64,000 nucleotides of DNA, taken from contig CAMEDD010000002.1 of assembly GCA_945913285.1 (NCBI GenBank), positions 62,001-126,000 of the forward strand, in the 5' to 3' direction. This DNA comes from Candidatus Sulfopaludibacter sp. SbA3 (GTDB lineage Bacteria > Pseudomonadota > Alphaproteobacteria > Caulobacterales > Hyphomonadaceae). Both the position numbers and the translations under genes were made by a program. Positions 52,375 to 63,053 of this stretch are shown here, piece by piece (position 1 is the first letter of the stretch; every line of letters starts with the position of its first letter). Below the pieces are notes generated by a model. The model had not been told where the DNA came from. It ran no database searches and was given only the letters and a program-made list of their open reading frames with translations.

Positions 52375-53638
52375 ATGACTTGGCGGCTTCGGCCAGCATC
52401 CGGTGAATGGTGGCGATGGCGTCGTCGTGCGAAAGCCGGGCCCGCGCGTGCTGGCGGGCGCCTTCGGAAAGTGCGAGGCGGCGCGGCCCATTACCGGCGA
52501 GGTCCAGGATTTCGGCGGCGAGTGCGTCCGGGCCGGGGGTGGAGGCCACCAGATCATCCAGCACGTTGCCGAAGCCTTCAAGCGCCAGCGGATAGACGAC
52601 GCAGGGCATGCCGAGGAGGAGGTATTCGGCTACCTTGATGCTGGTGCCGGTCGCGAAGCGTGTCGGGGCGATACCGATGGCGTTGGCGCCGCCGATGGTT
52701 TCGAGCGACTCGACGCGGCCTAGCACGTTCACGCCGGGCATGGCGGCGCGTGCAGGCGTGAGGGTCTTGCCGATCGAGCCGGCGATCCAGAAATCGAGCG
52801 CGGGCGCCGTGGCGCGCACCTTTGGCCAGACATCATCAAGGAAATGGTTCAGCGCTTCGGCGTTTCCGCCATGCACCGTGCCAATGAAAACGACGCGGGG
52901 CTCGCCGGTATTCTCCGACGTCTGATAATCCGGTGCATCCGGCGGCACCCAGACCATCTGAACATCCGGCAAGTGCCGTTTCACCTTGGCGAGTTCGTTG
53001 GCTGAGATGAAGAATATGACATCGCAAGCCGACAGCCAGCCGATTTCGGTGTCGAAGCCCGTTTCGTCAAAGTCGATCACCTGGCCGCCTTCGCGGAATC
53101 GCTCTGCGCGGTCGGAGAGCAGGTCGTGCATGAGGCAGGAGCGGATCGTTTTCGATTTGAGCTTCCTCAGTGCGGGTCCCATCGAGCTGTACTCGGCCAG
53201 CGTGATGGCAGAGGGGCTCGCATCGCAGGCGCGCGCGACGAGGGTTGCTTCCTGGTCGCTGATCTCCCGGCCGAGATAGCTGGGAATGGCAATTTCTGCG
53301 CCGAGCCGGCGGGCGGCCTCCTTGGCGAGGCGAATGGCGAACCGGGTCCAGATTCGCGGCGAGAGCGACCAGTAGCGGCTGCCGAACTTGATGGCGCCCG
53401 GCCAGAGGATGCTGGTCGTGAGGTTTGCGAGGCGCGGGTGCACGCTGGCCCAGGGGCGATTGCCGAAGGATTGCCAGGGCGCAAAGACGAGGCGCATTTC
53501 TGAGCCCGAGCGCCGGACCATTTTCATGAAGGTTTCGAGATAGGCGCAGTTGCCGGTTGCCATGTTGTCGAGCTGGCGCTGGACGAGAATGTCCATCACC
53601 GGGCGTTTCGAATCGGGTGTGGCGTGAGGTTCGGACAT
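52373..53638 (-). CDS. GT-B-fold glycosyltransferase (GT4-like)
   Basis: This 421-aa protein has a C-terminal glycosyl-transferases-group-1-like domain: VVFIGTVHGGNAEALNHFL near residue 250, LDFWIAGSIG near 285, VNVLGRVESLETIGG near 310 and the nucleotide-sugar site GTSIKVAEYLLLGMPCVVYP near 335. The N-terminal half is less conserved. It probably decorates surface polysaccharide or another acceptor; donor and acceptor are unknown. I start at MSEPHATPDS (53638). No polysaccharide gene neighbours are visible. Confidence 0.82.
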   Translation of the reverse strand: MSEPHATPDSKRPVMDILVQRQLDNMATGNCAYLETFMKMVRRSGSEMRLVFAPWQSFGNRPWASVHPRLANLTTSILWPGAIKFGSRYWSLSPRIWTRFAIRLAKEAARRLGAEIAIPSYLGREISDQEATLVARACDASPSAITLAEYSSMGPALRKLKSKTIRSCLMHDLLSDRAERFREGGQVIDFDETGFDTEIGWLSACDVIFFISANELAKVKRHLPDVQMVWVPPDAPDYQTSENTGEPRVVFIGTVHGGNAEALNHFLDDVWPKVRATAPALDFWIAGSIGKTLTPARAAMPGVNVLGRVESLETIGGANAIGIAPTRFATGTSIKVAEYLLLGMPCVVYPLALEGFGNVLDDLVASTPGPDALAAEILDLAGNGPRRLALSEGARQHARARLSHDDAIATIHRMLAEAAKS

Positions 53639-53712
53639 GACACTGTCTGCAAGAAGGGGTTCTCGCGGGCAATGCAAGTCCGCGGCCAAGGGCCAGGCGG
53701 TTTTCGCGGGAA

Positions 53713-53952
53713 TCAGGCGGCGGCGCGGGTCGCCGGTGCACGGCTGAGAGCCGCTTTCAGTTCGGCGAGTGCTTCTGCCGCGTCATGACAGGCGGCCTGC
53801 AGTTCGCAGGCGTCTGACGACGGTGCGCCGCGGGGAAGGTTAAGGCTGAGGAAGGCGACGCCTTGCTCAATCACGGCCAGATGAAAAGCGGCGGAGACAG
53901 GCCGGGAGTCCAGCCGGGATTGGCCAGGGTCAATTGGGAAAAGACAATCCAT
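53713..53952 (-). CDS. Hypothetical small protein (weak)
   Basis: This open frame of 79 codons from ATG 53952 ends in an Ala-rich amphipathic helix (DAAEALAELKAALSRAPATRAAA region). No family is recognised and the first 25 residues look non-coding. It is on the same strand as the glycosyltransferase, 75 bases upstream of it. It may be a real short gene or only an open frame in a 390-base gap, which otherwise shows nothing. Confidence 0.28.
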   Translation of the reverse strand: MDCLFPIDPGQSRLDSRPVSAAFHLAVIEQGVAFLSLNLPRGAPSSDACELQAACHDAAEALAELKAALSRAPATRAAA

Positions 53953-54031
53953 AATAGAAAAAAACAGCAACTCGCGTAAAGTAAACTCGCATTGCGAGAC
54001 TCTCGGCTTCGCGCCGAAGTTGGGCCGGGCC

Positions 54032-54820
54032 TCAGGCCTGCTTTGCCCACAGGGCTTCCAGGTCCCTCGCCATCGCTTGTGACGCGCGCGCGACGGGTTC
54101 CGGCACGCGGAAACCGACCATGGCTGTGCCTTCGAGCGAGCTCGTCTCGGACGGTTTGACCGGCCAACGGGCGCCCGCGATCAGATTCGCGCCGAGTTCG
54201 GCCAGAAGCTCGCCGAACTCAGATTCGCGCCCGTCCCGGAACAGCGGCAGCCAGAGCAGGACCATGCCCGTGGGCCAGCGCTTCAGCGCTTTTGGCGTCC
54301 AGAGGGCCAGCGCCTCGATGTCCCGGCGCGTCTCGTAGCTGGGGTCGGAGAGAACCACGATCTGTTCGTGTCCGCGCGGGGCAAGTTTCAGCGCGCCGGC
54401 ATAGCCGTCGGTTTCCCGGACCAGGACCCGTGGATCGCCGCCGATGTTTTCTGTCAGCGCCTTGAACTCTGCCGGATGGCGCTCGAACAGAATGGCGCGT
54501 GCGGAGGCGGGAAGGCGGGCGAGGGCGAGGGCCGGCGAGCCGGGATAGTCCTTTTCCGTCCGTTCCCGGACGAGGCTGAGCCAGTCGCCAAAGCCAGGCG
54601 GGGCATCGCCTTTCAGCAGGGCGAGGATGCCGCTGTCGGCCTCGCCGCCCTTGCGGGCCTGCGGGCCGGTCAGGTCATATCGTCCGCGTCCGGAGTGCGT
54701 CTCGACGTAGAGGACGGGCCGGGGGCCGTTCGCCACACCGCGCAGCACAAGGTCCAGCACCGCGTGCTTCAGCACGTCGGCGCGGTTGCCCGCGTGAAAG
54801 CCGTGCTGGTAGGACAGCAT
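54032..54820 (-). CDS. rlmJ: RlmJ-like 23S rRNA (adenine-N6)-methyltransferase
   Basis: This 262-aa protein of the RlmJ/ComJ family methylates A2030 of 23S rRNA in E. coli. It begins MLSYQHGFHAGNRADVLKH, the family hallmark, and continues YVETHSGRGRYDL and ILFERHPAEFKAL. The N6-adenine methyltransferase motif IV, DPPY in active enzymes, reads DPSY (residues 159-162). Loss of the second Pro may alter or reduce activity, so function is probable rather than certain. It is immediately downstream of the M28 peptidase gene (6 bases), same strand. Confidence 0.87.
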   Translation of the reverse strand: MLSYQHGFHAGNRADVLKHAVLDLVLRGVANGPRPVLYVETHSGRGRYDLTGPQARKGGEADSGILALLKGDAPPGFGDWLSLVRERTEKDYPGSPALALARLPASARAILFERHPAEFKALTENIGGDPRVLVRETDGYAGALKLAPRGHEQIVVLSDPSYETRRDIEALALWTPKALKRWPTGMVLLWLPLFRDGRESEFGELLAELGANLIAGARWPVKPSETSSLEGTAMVGFRVPEPVARASQAMARDLEALWAKQA

Positions 54821-54826
54821 CGCCGG

Positions 54827-56569
54827 TTACTGTCCGCCGAGGCTTTCCTTTCGGGCGGCTTCGAACTCGTTTCCGGCATACCAGGTGGGCCAGTCGGAGG
54901 ACTTCGCGATATCGCGGCCGACCTGGAAGAGGGCCTGAATGTCTTCCTGGAAGCCGGTCAGGTCCCAATCGTCCGAGTATTCGTCCATCGGCTTGTGATA
55001 GCGCTCTGCCGTGTAAGCGGCTGCGGCGGCCTTGCCGGCAGCGACGCCGCCTTCGACCTTGTCCTCGCCGCCATCGGCGTAGAGCATCGGCACGCCCTTC
55101 TTGGCGAAGGAGATGTGGTCGGAGCGGTAGAAGTATCCGGCTTCCGGTGTCGGGTCTGGTTTGATCACGCGGCCCTGCGTGGTGAGGATCGCCGCGAGCC
55201 GGTCTTCGAGCTCCGAAGCGCCGTAACCGATGACCACCACGTCCTTCGTACGGCCGATGGGCAGGGCGCCGTCCATGTTGATGCCAGCCACGATCTTGTT
55301 GAGCGCAACGGTGGGGCTCTCGGCATAGTAGGCCGAGCCGAGCAGGCCGGATTCTTCGAGCGTGACGGCGAGGAAGATAGCTGAGCGGTCGATGGTTTCG
55401 GCTTTCATCGCTTCAGCGATTTCGAGCAGCGCCGCAGAGCCCGTCGCGTTATCGACGGCGCCGTTGAAGATGTCGTCGGCGTAGAAGTCTTCGCCTTCCT
55501 TGCCGGTCTTCTCACCCGTCTTCATGCCGAGGTGATCCCAGTGCGCCGTGAACAGAACATATTCGTCCGGCTTGGTGGCGCCAGGCAGCAGGCCGACGAC
55601 GTTGCGGCTCGAGAGCGCGTCGATGGTCTGGTTGATGGTGGCGCGCACCTTGAGGCCTTCAAGAGCAACCGGCGTGAAGCCGCTTGTGTTGGCGCCCGTC
55701 TTCTGGGCGGCGAAATCAAGACCGGCCTTGGTGAACATCTGCTCGGCCATCTCGCGCGTGATCCAGCCTTCGAGCATGGCGCGGTCTTCACCGCCGTTCG
55801 CGCGGACGAGATCGGACTGGGCGCCGGTCCAGGAGCCTGTGACGACATCCCACCCGTAAGCGGCCGCGTCGGTTTCGTGAACGATGAGGGCTGCAGTCGC
55901 GCCCTGACGGGCGGCTTCCTCGAACTTGTAAGTCCAGCGGCCATAATAGGTCATGGCCTTGCCTTTGAACATCGTCTCGTCGCCGGTGGCGAAGCCCGGA
56001 TCGTTGACGAGGATGATCACGGTCTTGCCGGCATAGTCCTGGCCTGCGTAGTCGTTCCAGCCGAACTCGGGCGCGACGACACCGTGACCGACAAAGACAA
56101 CGTCGGTGGGGTCGAACGAGACCTGATTGGCGTTCTGCCGCTTGGTCCAGTAGACGGCCTGCTCCTTGAAGCCGAGGGACAGCTCATCCTGGTCGGGCCA
56201 GGTGACGATCAGTTCGGAGGTGGCCGGATCGACGGTCTGGTTCACCATCTTCACTTCCTGGAAGAAGGTGGCGTTATCGCCGCCGGGCTGCAGGCCGATG
56301 CGCGCCATTTCGGCGGCGATCCAGGCCGCGGACGCTTCGCCTGTCGGCGTGCCGGGGCCGCGGCCTTCGAATGTGTCATCTGCCAGCGTCTTGATCCGGA
56401 TTGCGAGATCGGCGGCCGTGATTTCAGGCGTGGTCGCGTCCGGGAGGGGCAGCAGAAGCGCTTCGGCGGGGGGCGCCTGTTCGGCTTCTTTTGCTGACGT
56501 CGTTGTATTCGGGGTGCAGGCCGCAAGGGTGAGGGCGGCGGCGATAAAAAGGGAAAGGCGTTTGATCAT
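54827..56569 (-). CDS. M28-family aminopeptidase, lipoprotein with PA domain
   Basis: This 580-aa protein has a lipobox LAAC (Cys18), so it is a predicted lipoprotein of the cell envelope. An M28 zinc-peptidase domain is interrupted by a protease-associated (PA) insert at about residues 130-260. Zinc ligands and catalytic residues are visible: TAHWDHLG (near 343), GAVDNATGS (near 370), TLEESGLLGS (near 405), GINMDGA (near 432) and the late His in RYHKPMDEY. It probably removes N-terminal residues from peptides or trims envelope substrates. It is coupled to the rlmJ-like gene. Confidence 0.92.
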   Translation of the reverse strand: MIKRLSLFIAAALTLAACTPNTTTSAKEAEQAPPAEALLLPLPDATTPEITAADLAIRIKTLADDTFEGRGPGTPTGEASAAWIAAEMARIGLQPGGDNATFFQEVKMVNQTVDPATSELIVTWPDQDELSLGFKEQAVYWTKRQNANQVSFDPTDVVFVGHGVVAPEFGWNDYAGQDYAGKTVIILVNDPGFATGDETMFKGKAMTYYGRWTYKFEEAARQGATAALIVHETDAAAYGWDVVTGSWTGAQSDLVRANGGEDRAMLEGWITREMAEQMFTKAGLDFAAQKTGANTSGFTPVALEGLKVRATINQTIDALSSRNVVGLLPGATKPDEYVLFTAHWDHLGMKTGEKTGKEGEDFYADDIFNGAVDNATGSAALLEIAEAMKAETIDRSAIFLAVTLEESGLLGSAYYAESPTVALNKIVAGINMDGALPIGRTKDVVVIGYGASELEDRLAAILTTQGRVIKPDPTPEAGYFYRSDHISFAKKGVPMLYADGGEDKVEGGVAAGKAAAAAYTAERYHKPMDEYSDDWDLTGFQEDIQALFQVGRDIAKSSDWPTWYAGNEFEAARKESLGGQ

Positions 56570-56773
56570 GTCCGGGGTGCCCCACAGTTTGAATGGCCAG
56601 AGACCTGGCGCGTTGCCTGATTAGGCCGGGTCTCGCACGTCACGATTAGGTCATCAAGCACAGGCAAGGGCATTTTCAGCGAGGCGGCGTGCGTTTGCGG
56701 TCTTGTCAGGTGGCGTTCAGCGGCAAAATCTATAATCCAAGACGGGAAGCGGCATTCCCAAGAGGTACCCGGG

Positions 56774-57811
56774 ATGACGACGATGAGAATTCAGGGCTGG
56801 ATGAAGCGGGTCCGGATCGGGCTGGCGGTCATGTTTGCCGGCCTGGGCGTGGCAGCGCTGCCCGCCTGCGCACACCCGGTGACGGTCGGCGCATTGCAGC
56901 CGGCAAGCCCGGTCGAGCCGGCTTTCCTGCCGGACGAGAACGTGTTCGTGACGGCCGATGGCTCGCGCCTGGGGCTGACGGTCTGGCCGGCAGCCGGAAC
57001 CGAGGACCCGGAATACGTCGTCGTCGGCGTCCATGGCATGAGTGACTATGCCGGCGCTTTCCACATGGCCGCGCCCTATTGGGCGGCCCGCGGTGTCACG
57101 ACGTATGCCTATGATCAGCGCGGCTTTGGCAGGTCTCCCAGCAAGGGGCTCTGGCCGGAGGAAGAGCTTATGCGGGCTGATTTGCGTACGGCCGTCGATG
57201 CGGCCCGGAGCCGCCATCCTGAAGCGGTGATTACGGTCGTCGGTATCTCAATGGGCGCATCCGTGGCGATGACCGCGTTCGGTTCGGGCGATCCGCCGAA
57301 GGCCGACCGGTTGATCCTGTCGGGTCCGGGCCTGCGGGGCTGGGGCGCGATCAACCCACTCTACCGGGTCAGCTTGCTGGCCTCGGCTTACGCGAACCCG
57401 GGTTGGATCGTTGTGCCCCCGGCGGGTCTGATCAAGATCGAGCCGTCGGATAACAATGCGATGCTGCGCCGGACCTGGTCTGATCCGCACATGACGTACG
57501 AGAACCGGATTGATCAGGTCTATGGCCTGGTGACCTTGATGGAGAACGCGCATTGGGCCTCGGCGCGCCTGCCAAAGGGGCTGCCGGTGCTGGCCTCGTA
57601 TGGTGCCCGCGATATCGTGATTCCGCAGAACGGCGTCGCGCGGACGGCCAAGCTGCTGACCCCGGATGTGCGGACGGTGTATTACACAAACGGCTATCAC
57701 ATGCTTGAGCGAGACCTGCAGGCCGAGAAGGTGCACGCCGATTATCTGGCCTTCATGAAGGCGCCCGATGCCGAACTGCCGAGCGGGGAAGGGGAATGGC
57801 CGTTCCGCTGA
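56774..57811 (+). CDS. Alpha/beta hydrolase (monoacylglycerol lipase-like), predicted lipoprotein
   Basis: This 345-aa hydrolase has a serine nucleophile in GISMGAS (near residue 160), an oxyanion VVGVHGMSDYAG (near 82), YDQRGFGRSP, catalytic Asp in SYGARDIVIP (near 280) and His in GYHMLERDL (near 310). An N-terminal hydrophobic segment ends LPAC, a possible lipobox. It resembles PldB/monoacylglycerol lipases, which cleave lysophospholipids or monoglycerides. ATG 56774 follows AGAGG. It is divergent from the M28 peptidase. Confidence 0.88.
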   Translation: MTTMRIQGWMKRVRIGLAVMFAGLGVAALPACAHPVTVGALQPASPVEPAFLPDENVFVTADGSRLGLTVWPAAGTEDPEYVVVGVHGMSDYAGAFHMAAPYWAARGVTTYAYDQRGFGRSPSKGLWPEEELMRADLRTAVDAARSRHPEAVITVVGISMGASVAMTAFGSGDPPKADRLILSGPGLRGWGAINPLYRVSLLASAYANPGWIVVPPAGLIKIEPSDNNAMLRRTWSDPHMTYENRIDQVYGLVTLMENAHWASARLPKGLPVLASYGARDIVIPQNGVARTAKLLTPDVRTVYYTNGYHMLERDLQAEKVHADYLAFMKAPDAELPSGEGEWPFR

Positions 57812-57922
57812 GCCTTTCCACAGCTGTCAGCCCCTTGTGGGCTGGGCCGCGTGGACAAATATAGAGGCATCTGCCAATCCTGCGTCCCAGCGATTCAGCC
57901 AATTTTTTCAAAGGCTCCCTTG

Positions 57923-58546
57923 ATGTCCAGTATCCATGAGACGGCTCTCAACCTTGTCCCGATGGTCGTCGAACAGACGAGCCGGGGTGAGCGGGCCTTT
58001 GATATCTTCTCGCGCCTGCTCAAGGAGCGGATCATCTTCGTGACCGGCGGCATCGATGACAGCATCGCGGCGCTCACCACATCGCAGCTTCTGTTCCTTG
58101 AATCCGAGAACCCCAAGCGCGAAATCGCCATGTATATCAACAGCCCGGGTGGGTACGTCTCCTCGGGGCTTGCGATCTACGACACGATGCAATACGTGCG
58201 ATGCCCGATCTCGACGGTCTGTATTGGCCAGGCTGCGTCGATGGGATCGCTGCTGCTTGCCGCTGGGGAAAAGGGCTTGCGGATCGCGCTGCCGAATGCG
58301 CGGGTCATGCTGCATCAGCCGTCGGGTGGCTATTCGGGCGTGGCAACGGATATCGAACGGCACGCCGAAGAGATTATCGAGATGAAGCGCCGCCTTAACA
58401 ATATCTACGTCCGGCATACCGGCCAGCCATATGACGTGATTGAGCGCACGCTTGACCGTGACACGTTCCAGACCGCCGAGCAGGCCATGCAGTTCGGCAT
58501 TGTGGACAAAGTTTATGAGCGCCGGGCGGCGGACGACGAGAAGTAA
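57923..58546 (+). CDS. clpP: ATP-dependent Clp protease proteolytic subunit
   Basis: This 207-aa ClpP has the complete catalytic triad: Ser106 in [10 protein letters not shown], His131 in MLHQPSGG and Asp180 in LDRDTF. I start at [10 protein letters not shown] (57923) with AAAGG upstream; 24 codons of open frame before it are not protein-like. clpX follows 135 bases on, on the same strand, forming the ClpXP pair that in stalked bacteria degrades CtrA and other cell-cycle proteins. The tig gene, often upstream, is not here. Confidence 0.96.
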   Translation: MSSIHETALNLVPMVVEQTSRGERAFDIFSRLLKERIIFVTGGIDDSIAALTTSQLLFLESENPKREIAMYINSPGGYVSSGLAIYDTMQYVRCPISTVCIGQAASMGSLLLAAGEKGLRIALPNARVMLHQPSGGYSGVATDIERHAEEIIEMKRRLNNIYVRHTGQPYDVIERTLDRDTFQTAEQAMQFGIVDKVYERRAADDEK

Positions 58547-58681
58547 ACGCCCGGTTGGTAAAGATTCTGACATGCGGCCTGCCCCTTGCAGGCTTTGTGA
58601 ACAACTATAGACTTAACTGGACCGCGCGCGTCAGGCCGGGCTTTAGGCCTGCGTTAAATGTTTCGCGGCATTGAGGAAGTT

Positions 58682-59944
58682 ATGACGAAGCAAAACGGCT
58701 CCGGCGACTCCAAGAACACGCTCTACTGCTCGTTCTGCGGAAAGAGTCAGCATGAGGTGAAGAAGCTCATCGCCGGTCCGACGGTGTTCATCTGCGATGA
58801 GTGCGTCGAACTCTGCATGGACATCATCCGCGAGGAAAACAAAACCTCTGCGATCAAGTCCCGCGAAGGCGTTCCGACGCCGCAGGAAATCTGCGATGTG
58901 CTCGATGATTATGTCATCGGCCAGCGCCACGCGAAACGGAACCTGTCGGTTGCCGTTCACAACCATTACAAGCGCCTGTCGCTGTCTGGCAAAGCCGACG
59001 GCGTCGAGCTGTCGAAGTCGAACATCCTGCTCGTCGGCCCGACGGGTTGCGGCAAGACCTTGCTGGCTCAGACGCTGGCGCGCATCCTCGACGTGCCCTT
59101 CACGATGGCGGATGCGACGACGCTGACCGAAGCCGGTTATGTGGGCGAGGACGTCGAGAACATTGTTCTCAAGCTGCTGCAGGCCGCTGACTATAACGTC
59201 GAGCGGGCACAACGCGGCATCGTCTATATCGACGAGATCGATAAGATTTCGCGCAAGTCGGACAATCCCTCGATCACGCGCGACGTGTCGGGCGAGGGCG
59301 TCCAGCAGGCGCTGCTGAAGATCATGGAAGGCACCGTTGCCGCCGTGCCGCCCCAGGGCGGGCGGAAACATCCGCAGCAGGAATTCCTGCAAGTGGATAC
59401 GACCAACATCCTGTTCATTTGCGGCGGCGCATTTGCCGGCCTCGAAAAGATCATCGCAGCCCGCGGCGAGAACGCGTCGATCGGTTTCGGTGCGACGATC
59501 AAGAATGCCAGCGACAAAGGCGTGGGTGAAACGCTGCGCGGTACCGAGCCGGAAGACCTTCAGAAGTTCGGATTGATTCCGGAATTCATCGGCCGTCTGC
59601 CCGTGATCGCGACGCTTGAAGATCTTGACGAGAAAGCTCTCATCCAGATCCTCACGCAGCCGAAGAACGCCTTGCTGAAGCAGTACCAGAAGCTGTTCGA
59701 CATGGAGAACGTGGCCCTCACGTTCACGCTGGAAGCGCTGGTCTCGGTTGCCCGCAAGGCGATCGGCCGGAAAACCGGTGCGCGCGGCCTGCGCTCGATC
59801 ATGGAAGCCATCCTGCTCGACACGATGTTCGAACTGCCGAATCTGCGCGGTGTCGAAGAAGTCGTGATCAACGCCGAAGTGGTCGAAGGCAATGCCGAGC
59901 CGCTTTACGTGCACGCGACCAAGTCCCAGACCGAAGCGGGCTGA
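58682..59944 (+). CDS. clpX: Clp protease ATPase subunit ClpX
   Basis: This 420-aa unfoldase has an N-terminal C4 zinc-binding domain (CSFCGKSQ and CDECVELC), AAA+ Walker [13 protein letters not shown] (near residue 118), Walker [12 protein letters not shown] (near 180), pore-loop GYVGEDVEN and sensor 2 [12 protein letters not shown]. It starts at ATG 58682, preceded by GAGGAAG. It delivers substrates to ClpP, encoded upstream. A clear terminator follows. Confidence 0.98.
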   Translation: MTKQNGSGDSKNTLYCSFCGKSQHEVKKLIAGPTVFICDECVELCMDIIREENKTSAIKSREGVPTPQEICDVLDDYVIGQRHAKRNLSVAVHNHYKRLSLSGKADGVELSKSNILLVGPTGCGKTLLAQTLARILDVPFTMADATTLTEAGYVGEDVENIVLKLLQAADYNVERAQRGIVYIDEIDKISRKSDNPSITRDVSGEGVQQALLKIMEGTVAAVPPQGGRKHPQQEFLQVDTTNILFICGGAFAGLEKIIAARGENASIGFGATIKNASDKGVGETLRGTEPEDLQKFGLIPEFIGRLPVIATLEDLDEKALIQILTQPKNALLKQYQKLFDMENVALTFTLEALVSVARKAIGRKTGARGLRSIMEAILLDTMFELPNLRGVEEVVINAEVVEGNAEPLYVHATKSQTEAG

Positions 59945-59967
59945 TCAGGATTTCGTTGAATACGTTC

Positions 59968-59999
59968 AAAAAGCCCCGGTCGCGCGCCGGGGCTTTTTT
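59968..59999 (+). terminator. Intrinsic terminator of clpX
   Basis: AAGCCCCGG and CCGGGGCTT form a 9-bp stem with a 7-base loop, followed by T6. Its last base is the first base of the convergent metallophosphoesterase stop codon. The A-run on the other side may make it bidirectional. Confidence 0.9.
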
Positions 60000-60916
60000 C
60001 ATTCCGGCAGATGCAAAGTCAGGATGTCGATTCGCGGTGGCATCAGGAAACGCAGGGGCACACCGGCCAGGCCGGTGCCCGTGGTGACATAGACGAGGCG
60101 CTCGCCGGCCGGCGTCTCGAACCGGTGGCGTTCCTTGTCAAACGGGCCCCGCACCGGAAGGACGTGCTTGTAGAGCACCGGAATGCGCACCTGGCCGCCA
60201 TGGGTGTGACCGGCGAGCATGAGATCATAGTTGAACGCGTCCGGCACGTAGAGCGCGGTGTCAGGATTGTGCGTGAGCAGAAGAATGGGTTTGTCCGCAG
60301 GCAGGCTGGACGAGAACCCGAAATCCTGGCGCCGCTGCCAGAGGTCCGAGGCGCCGGAGACGATCACCGGTTTGCCGCCGATCTCCGTTTCGTAGGCTCG
60401 GTTATGGACGACAACAGCGCCCGTGTCCTGGAGCATGGCGAAAAGGGCGTCGCTGAGGTCGTCACCCGGAAATCCGACATCGTGATTGCCGAGCACGGCA
60501 TAGAGCGGCGCGTTGAGTTCCGAGAGCGCGGCGAAATCCTCCGGGATATCCTCCGGGTCTGGATGATAGGTGAGGTCGCCGGCGAGGAAGACCGCGTCCA
60601 CGCCTTCGGCGTTGATGCGCTGCACGATTCTGCGGATGGGCATGGCATTGCCGAACATGCCGATATGGGGATCGGCAAAGAGCGCAATCGCGATGGAAGG
60701 CGATGTCTCGCTCGCCCCGGGCAAGAGGATCGTTTCGCGGTGGACCTCGAGACGGCGCGGCTCAATGAAGCGCGCATAGGCCACCACGCTGGTCAGCGCC
60801 AGCGCAAGGCTTGCGAGGACCTTGACCGCCGGTTTCGCGCGCAGGATCGCCCATATGCACAGTACGGCAAAAGGGAAGTACGCCCAGCCGCCCCAATAGA
60901 TCGCAAGTTTTATCAC
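59999..60916 (-). CDS. Metallophosphoesterase, membrane-anchored (YkuE/UDP-diacylglucosamine phosphatase-like)
   Basis: This 305-aa protein has two N-terminal transmembrane helices and a calcineurin-like phosphoesterase domain. All metal motifs are present: FADPHIG (near residue 79), LAGDLTYH (near 110), LGNHDVGF (near 140), THNPD (near 215) and AGHTHGGQV (near 235). The closest known groups (YkuE, YaeI) act on phosphodiester or lipid substrates; the actual one is unknown. The start is GTG with GGAAA upstream. Its stop abuts the clpX terminator. Confidence 0.87.
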   Translation of the reverse strand: MIKLAIYWGGWAYFPFAVLCIWAILRAKPAVKVLASLALALTSVVAYARFIEPRRLEVHRETILLPGASETSPSIAIALFADPHIGMFGNAMPIRRIVQRINAEGVDAVFLAGDLTYHPDPEDIPEDFAALSELNAPLYAVLGNHDVGFPGDDLSDALFAMLQDTGAVVVHNRAYETEIGGKPVIVSGASDLWQRRQDFGFSSSLPADKPILLLTHNPDTALYVPDAFNYDLMLAGHTHGGQVRIPVLYKHVLPVRGPFDKERHRFETPAGERLVYVTTGTGLAGVPLRFLMPPRIDILTLHLPE

Positions 60917-60942
60917 GGGCGTTTCCTGCAGACCGTTCGTGG

Positions 60943-60976
60943 CAAAGAAAAGGCCGGCATCCGAAGATGCCGGCCT
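60943..60976 (-). terminator. Intrinsic terminator of glnA with UUCG tetraloop
   Basis: On the minus strand, AGGCCGGCATC-TTCG-GATGCCGGCCT forms an 11-bp perfect stem closed by a UUCG loop, followed by TTTCTT. It lies 31-64 bases after the glnA stop. Confidence 0.93.
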
Positions 60977-61006
60977 GATTGAACTCGGGCTAAAAGACGG
61001 CCCGGA

Positions 61007-62410
61007 TTACATCTTGTAGTACATGTCGAACTCGACCGGGTGCGGATGAAGTTCGTAGCGCATGTTCTCTTCCATCTTCAGCTCGATGTAGGCGTCGATC
61101 TGGTCGTCGTCGAACACGCCGCCCTTCTTGAGGAAGGCGCGGTCTGCATCAAGAGCGCCGAGGGCTTCGCGCAGCGAGCCGCAGACTTGCGGGATCTTCG
61201 CAGCTTCGGCCGGCGGCAGGTCGTAGAGGTCCTTGTCCATCGCGTCGCCGGGATGGATCTTGTTCTCGATACCGTCGAGGCCGGCCATCAGCAGGGCCGC
61301 GAAGGCGAGGTAGGGGTTCGCCATCGGATCCGGGAAGCGGGCTTCGATTCGCTTGGCTTTCGGGTTCGAGCCGAACGGAATGCGGATTGAGGCCGAGCGG
61401 TTGCGCGACGAGTAGGCGAGCATCACAGGCGCTTCGTAACCCGGCACGAGACGCTTGTAGCTGTTCGTCGACGGGTTGGTGATCGCATTGAGCGCCTTGG
61501 CGTGCTTGATGATGCCGCCGATGTAGTAGAGGCACATGTCGCTCAGATCGGCGTATTTGTTGCCAGCGAACAGCGGTTTTCCGCCCTGCCAGATCGACTG
61601 GTGGACGTGCATGCCAGAGCCGTTGTCCTTGTACATCGGTTTCGGCATGAAGGTTGCCGTCTTGCCGTAGGACGCAGCCACGTTGTGGATCACGTACTTA
61701 TAGAGCTGCATCCGGTCGGCCATCACGGTGAGGGTCGAGAATTTCAGGCCCAGCTCGTGCTGCGCGGGCGCCACTTCGTGGTGATGCTTTTCCGGATCGA
61801 GGCCGATTTCTCCCATGATCGTCAGCATTTCGCCGCGCATGTCCTGCTCGGAGTCGATCGGCGGCACGGGGAAGTAGCCACCCTTCGGGCCTGGCCGGTG
61901 GCCGAGGTTGCCCATCGGGTATTCCTTGCCGGTGTTGATCGGCAGTTCGGAGGAGTCGTAGCTGTAGCCGGTCTTGTGCGGCTCAACCGACCAGCGGACG
62001 TCGTCGAAGATGAAGAACTCTGCTTCGGGGCCGAAATAGACGGTGTCGCCAATGCCCGAGGCCTTCACATAGGCTTCGGCTTTCTTGGCGGTGGTCCGCG
62101 GGTCGCGGTTGTATGGCTGGCCCGTGATCGGATCGAGTACGTCGCACATCACAGCCAGGGTCGATTGCTGGAAGAACGGATCGATGATGGCTGTTGCCTG
62201 ATCCGGCATCAGAAGCATGTCAGACTCGTTGATGGCTTTCCAGCCGGCGATGGACGAGCCATCGAACATCTGGCCTTCGGAGAAAAAGTCTTCGCCGACC
62301 ATGTTCTTGTGGAACGTGACGTGCTGCATCTTGCCGCGCGGATCGGTGAAGCGAAGGTCTACGTACTGGACGTCCTGATCCTTCATCATTTTGTAGAGTT
62401 CATCAGCCAT
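61007..62410 (-). CDS. glnA: Glutamine synthetase type I
   Basis: This 467-aa GS-I beta enzyme assimilates ammonia into glutamine. Motifs: FDGSSIAGW near residue 50, [12 protein letters not shown] near 127, [14 protein letters not shown] near 208, [12 protein letters not shown] near 265 and the adenylylation site Tyr396 in [11 protein letters not shown]. The last points to GlnE-type control. It lies 67 bases downstream of glnB in the classic glnB-glnA order of alphaproteobacteria. The strong UUCG terminator ends the operon. Confidence 0.98.
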   Translation of the reverse strand: MADELYKMMKDQDVQYVDLRFTDPRGKMQHVTFHKNMVGEDFFSEGQMFDGSSIAGWKAINESDMLLMPDQATAIIDPFFQQSTLAVMCDVLDPITGQPYNRDPRTTAKKAEAYVKASGIGDTVYFGPEAEFFIFDDVRWSVEPHKTGYSYDSSELPINTGKEYPMGNLGHRPGPKGGYFPVPPIDSEQDMRGEMLTIMGEIGLDPEKHHHEVAPAQHELGLKFSTLTVMADRMQLYKYVIHNVAASYGKTATFMPKPMYKDNGSGMHVHQSIWQGGKPLFAGNKYADLSDMCLYYIGGIIKHAKALNAITNPSTNSYKRLVPGYEAPVMLAYSSRNRSASIRIPFGSNPKAKRIEARFPDPMANPYLAFAALLMAGLDGIENKIHPGDAMDKDLYDLPPAEAAKIPQVCGSLREALGALDADRAFLKKGGVFDDDQIDAYIELKMEENMRYELHPHPVEFDMYYKM

Positions 62411-62477
62411 TTAATGTGCCTTCTGGTGAGGAGTTTCTGCTGTCTGACAGGCGAGCGCTGACATGCCAGCGCGGAGC

Positions 62478-63000
<523 letters not shown>

Positions 63001-63053
63001 CTTTTCATGATCCAGTCCGCGTGCTATCTGCGAGTCTTCATTGGAGACCGTGA

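Noticed and set aside
57827-57843. CAGCCC-N5-GGGCTG hairpin after the alpha/beta hydrolase
   Set aside because: Six-bp stem but no T-run; too weak to call a terminator.
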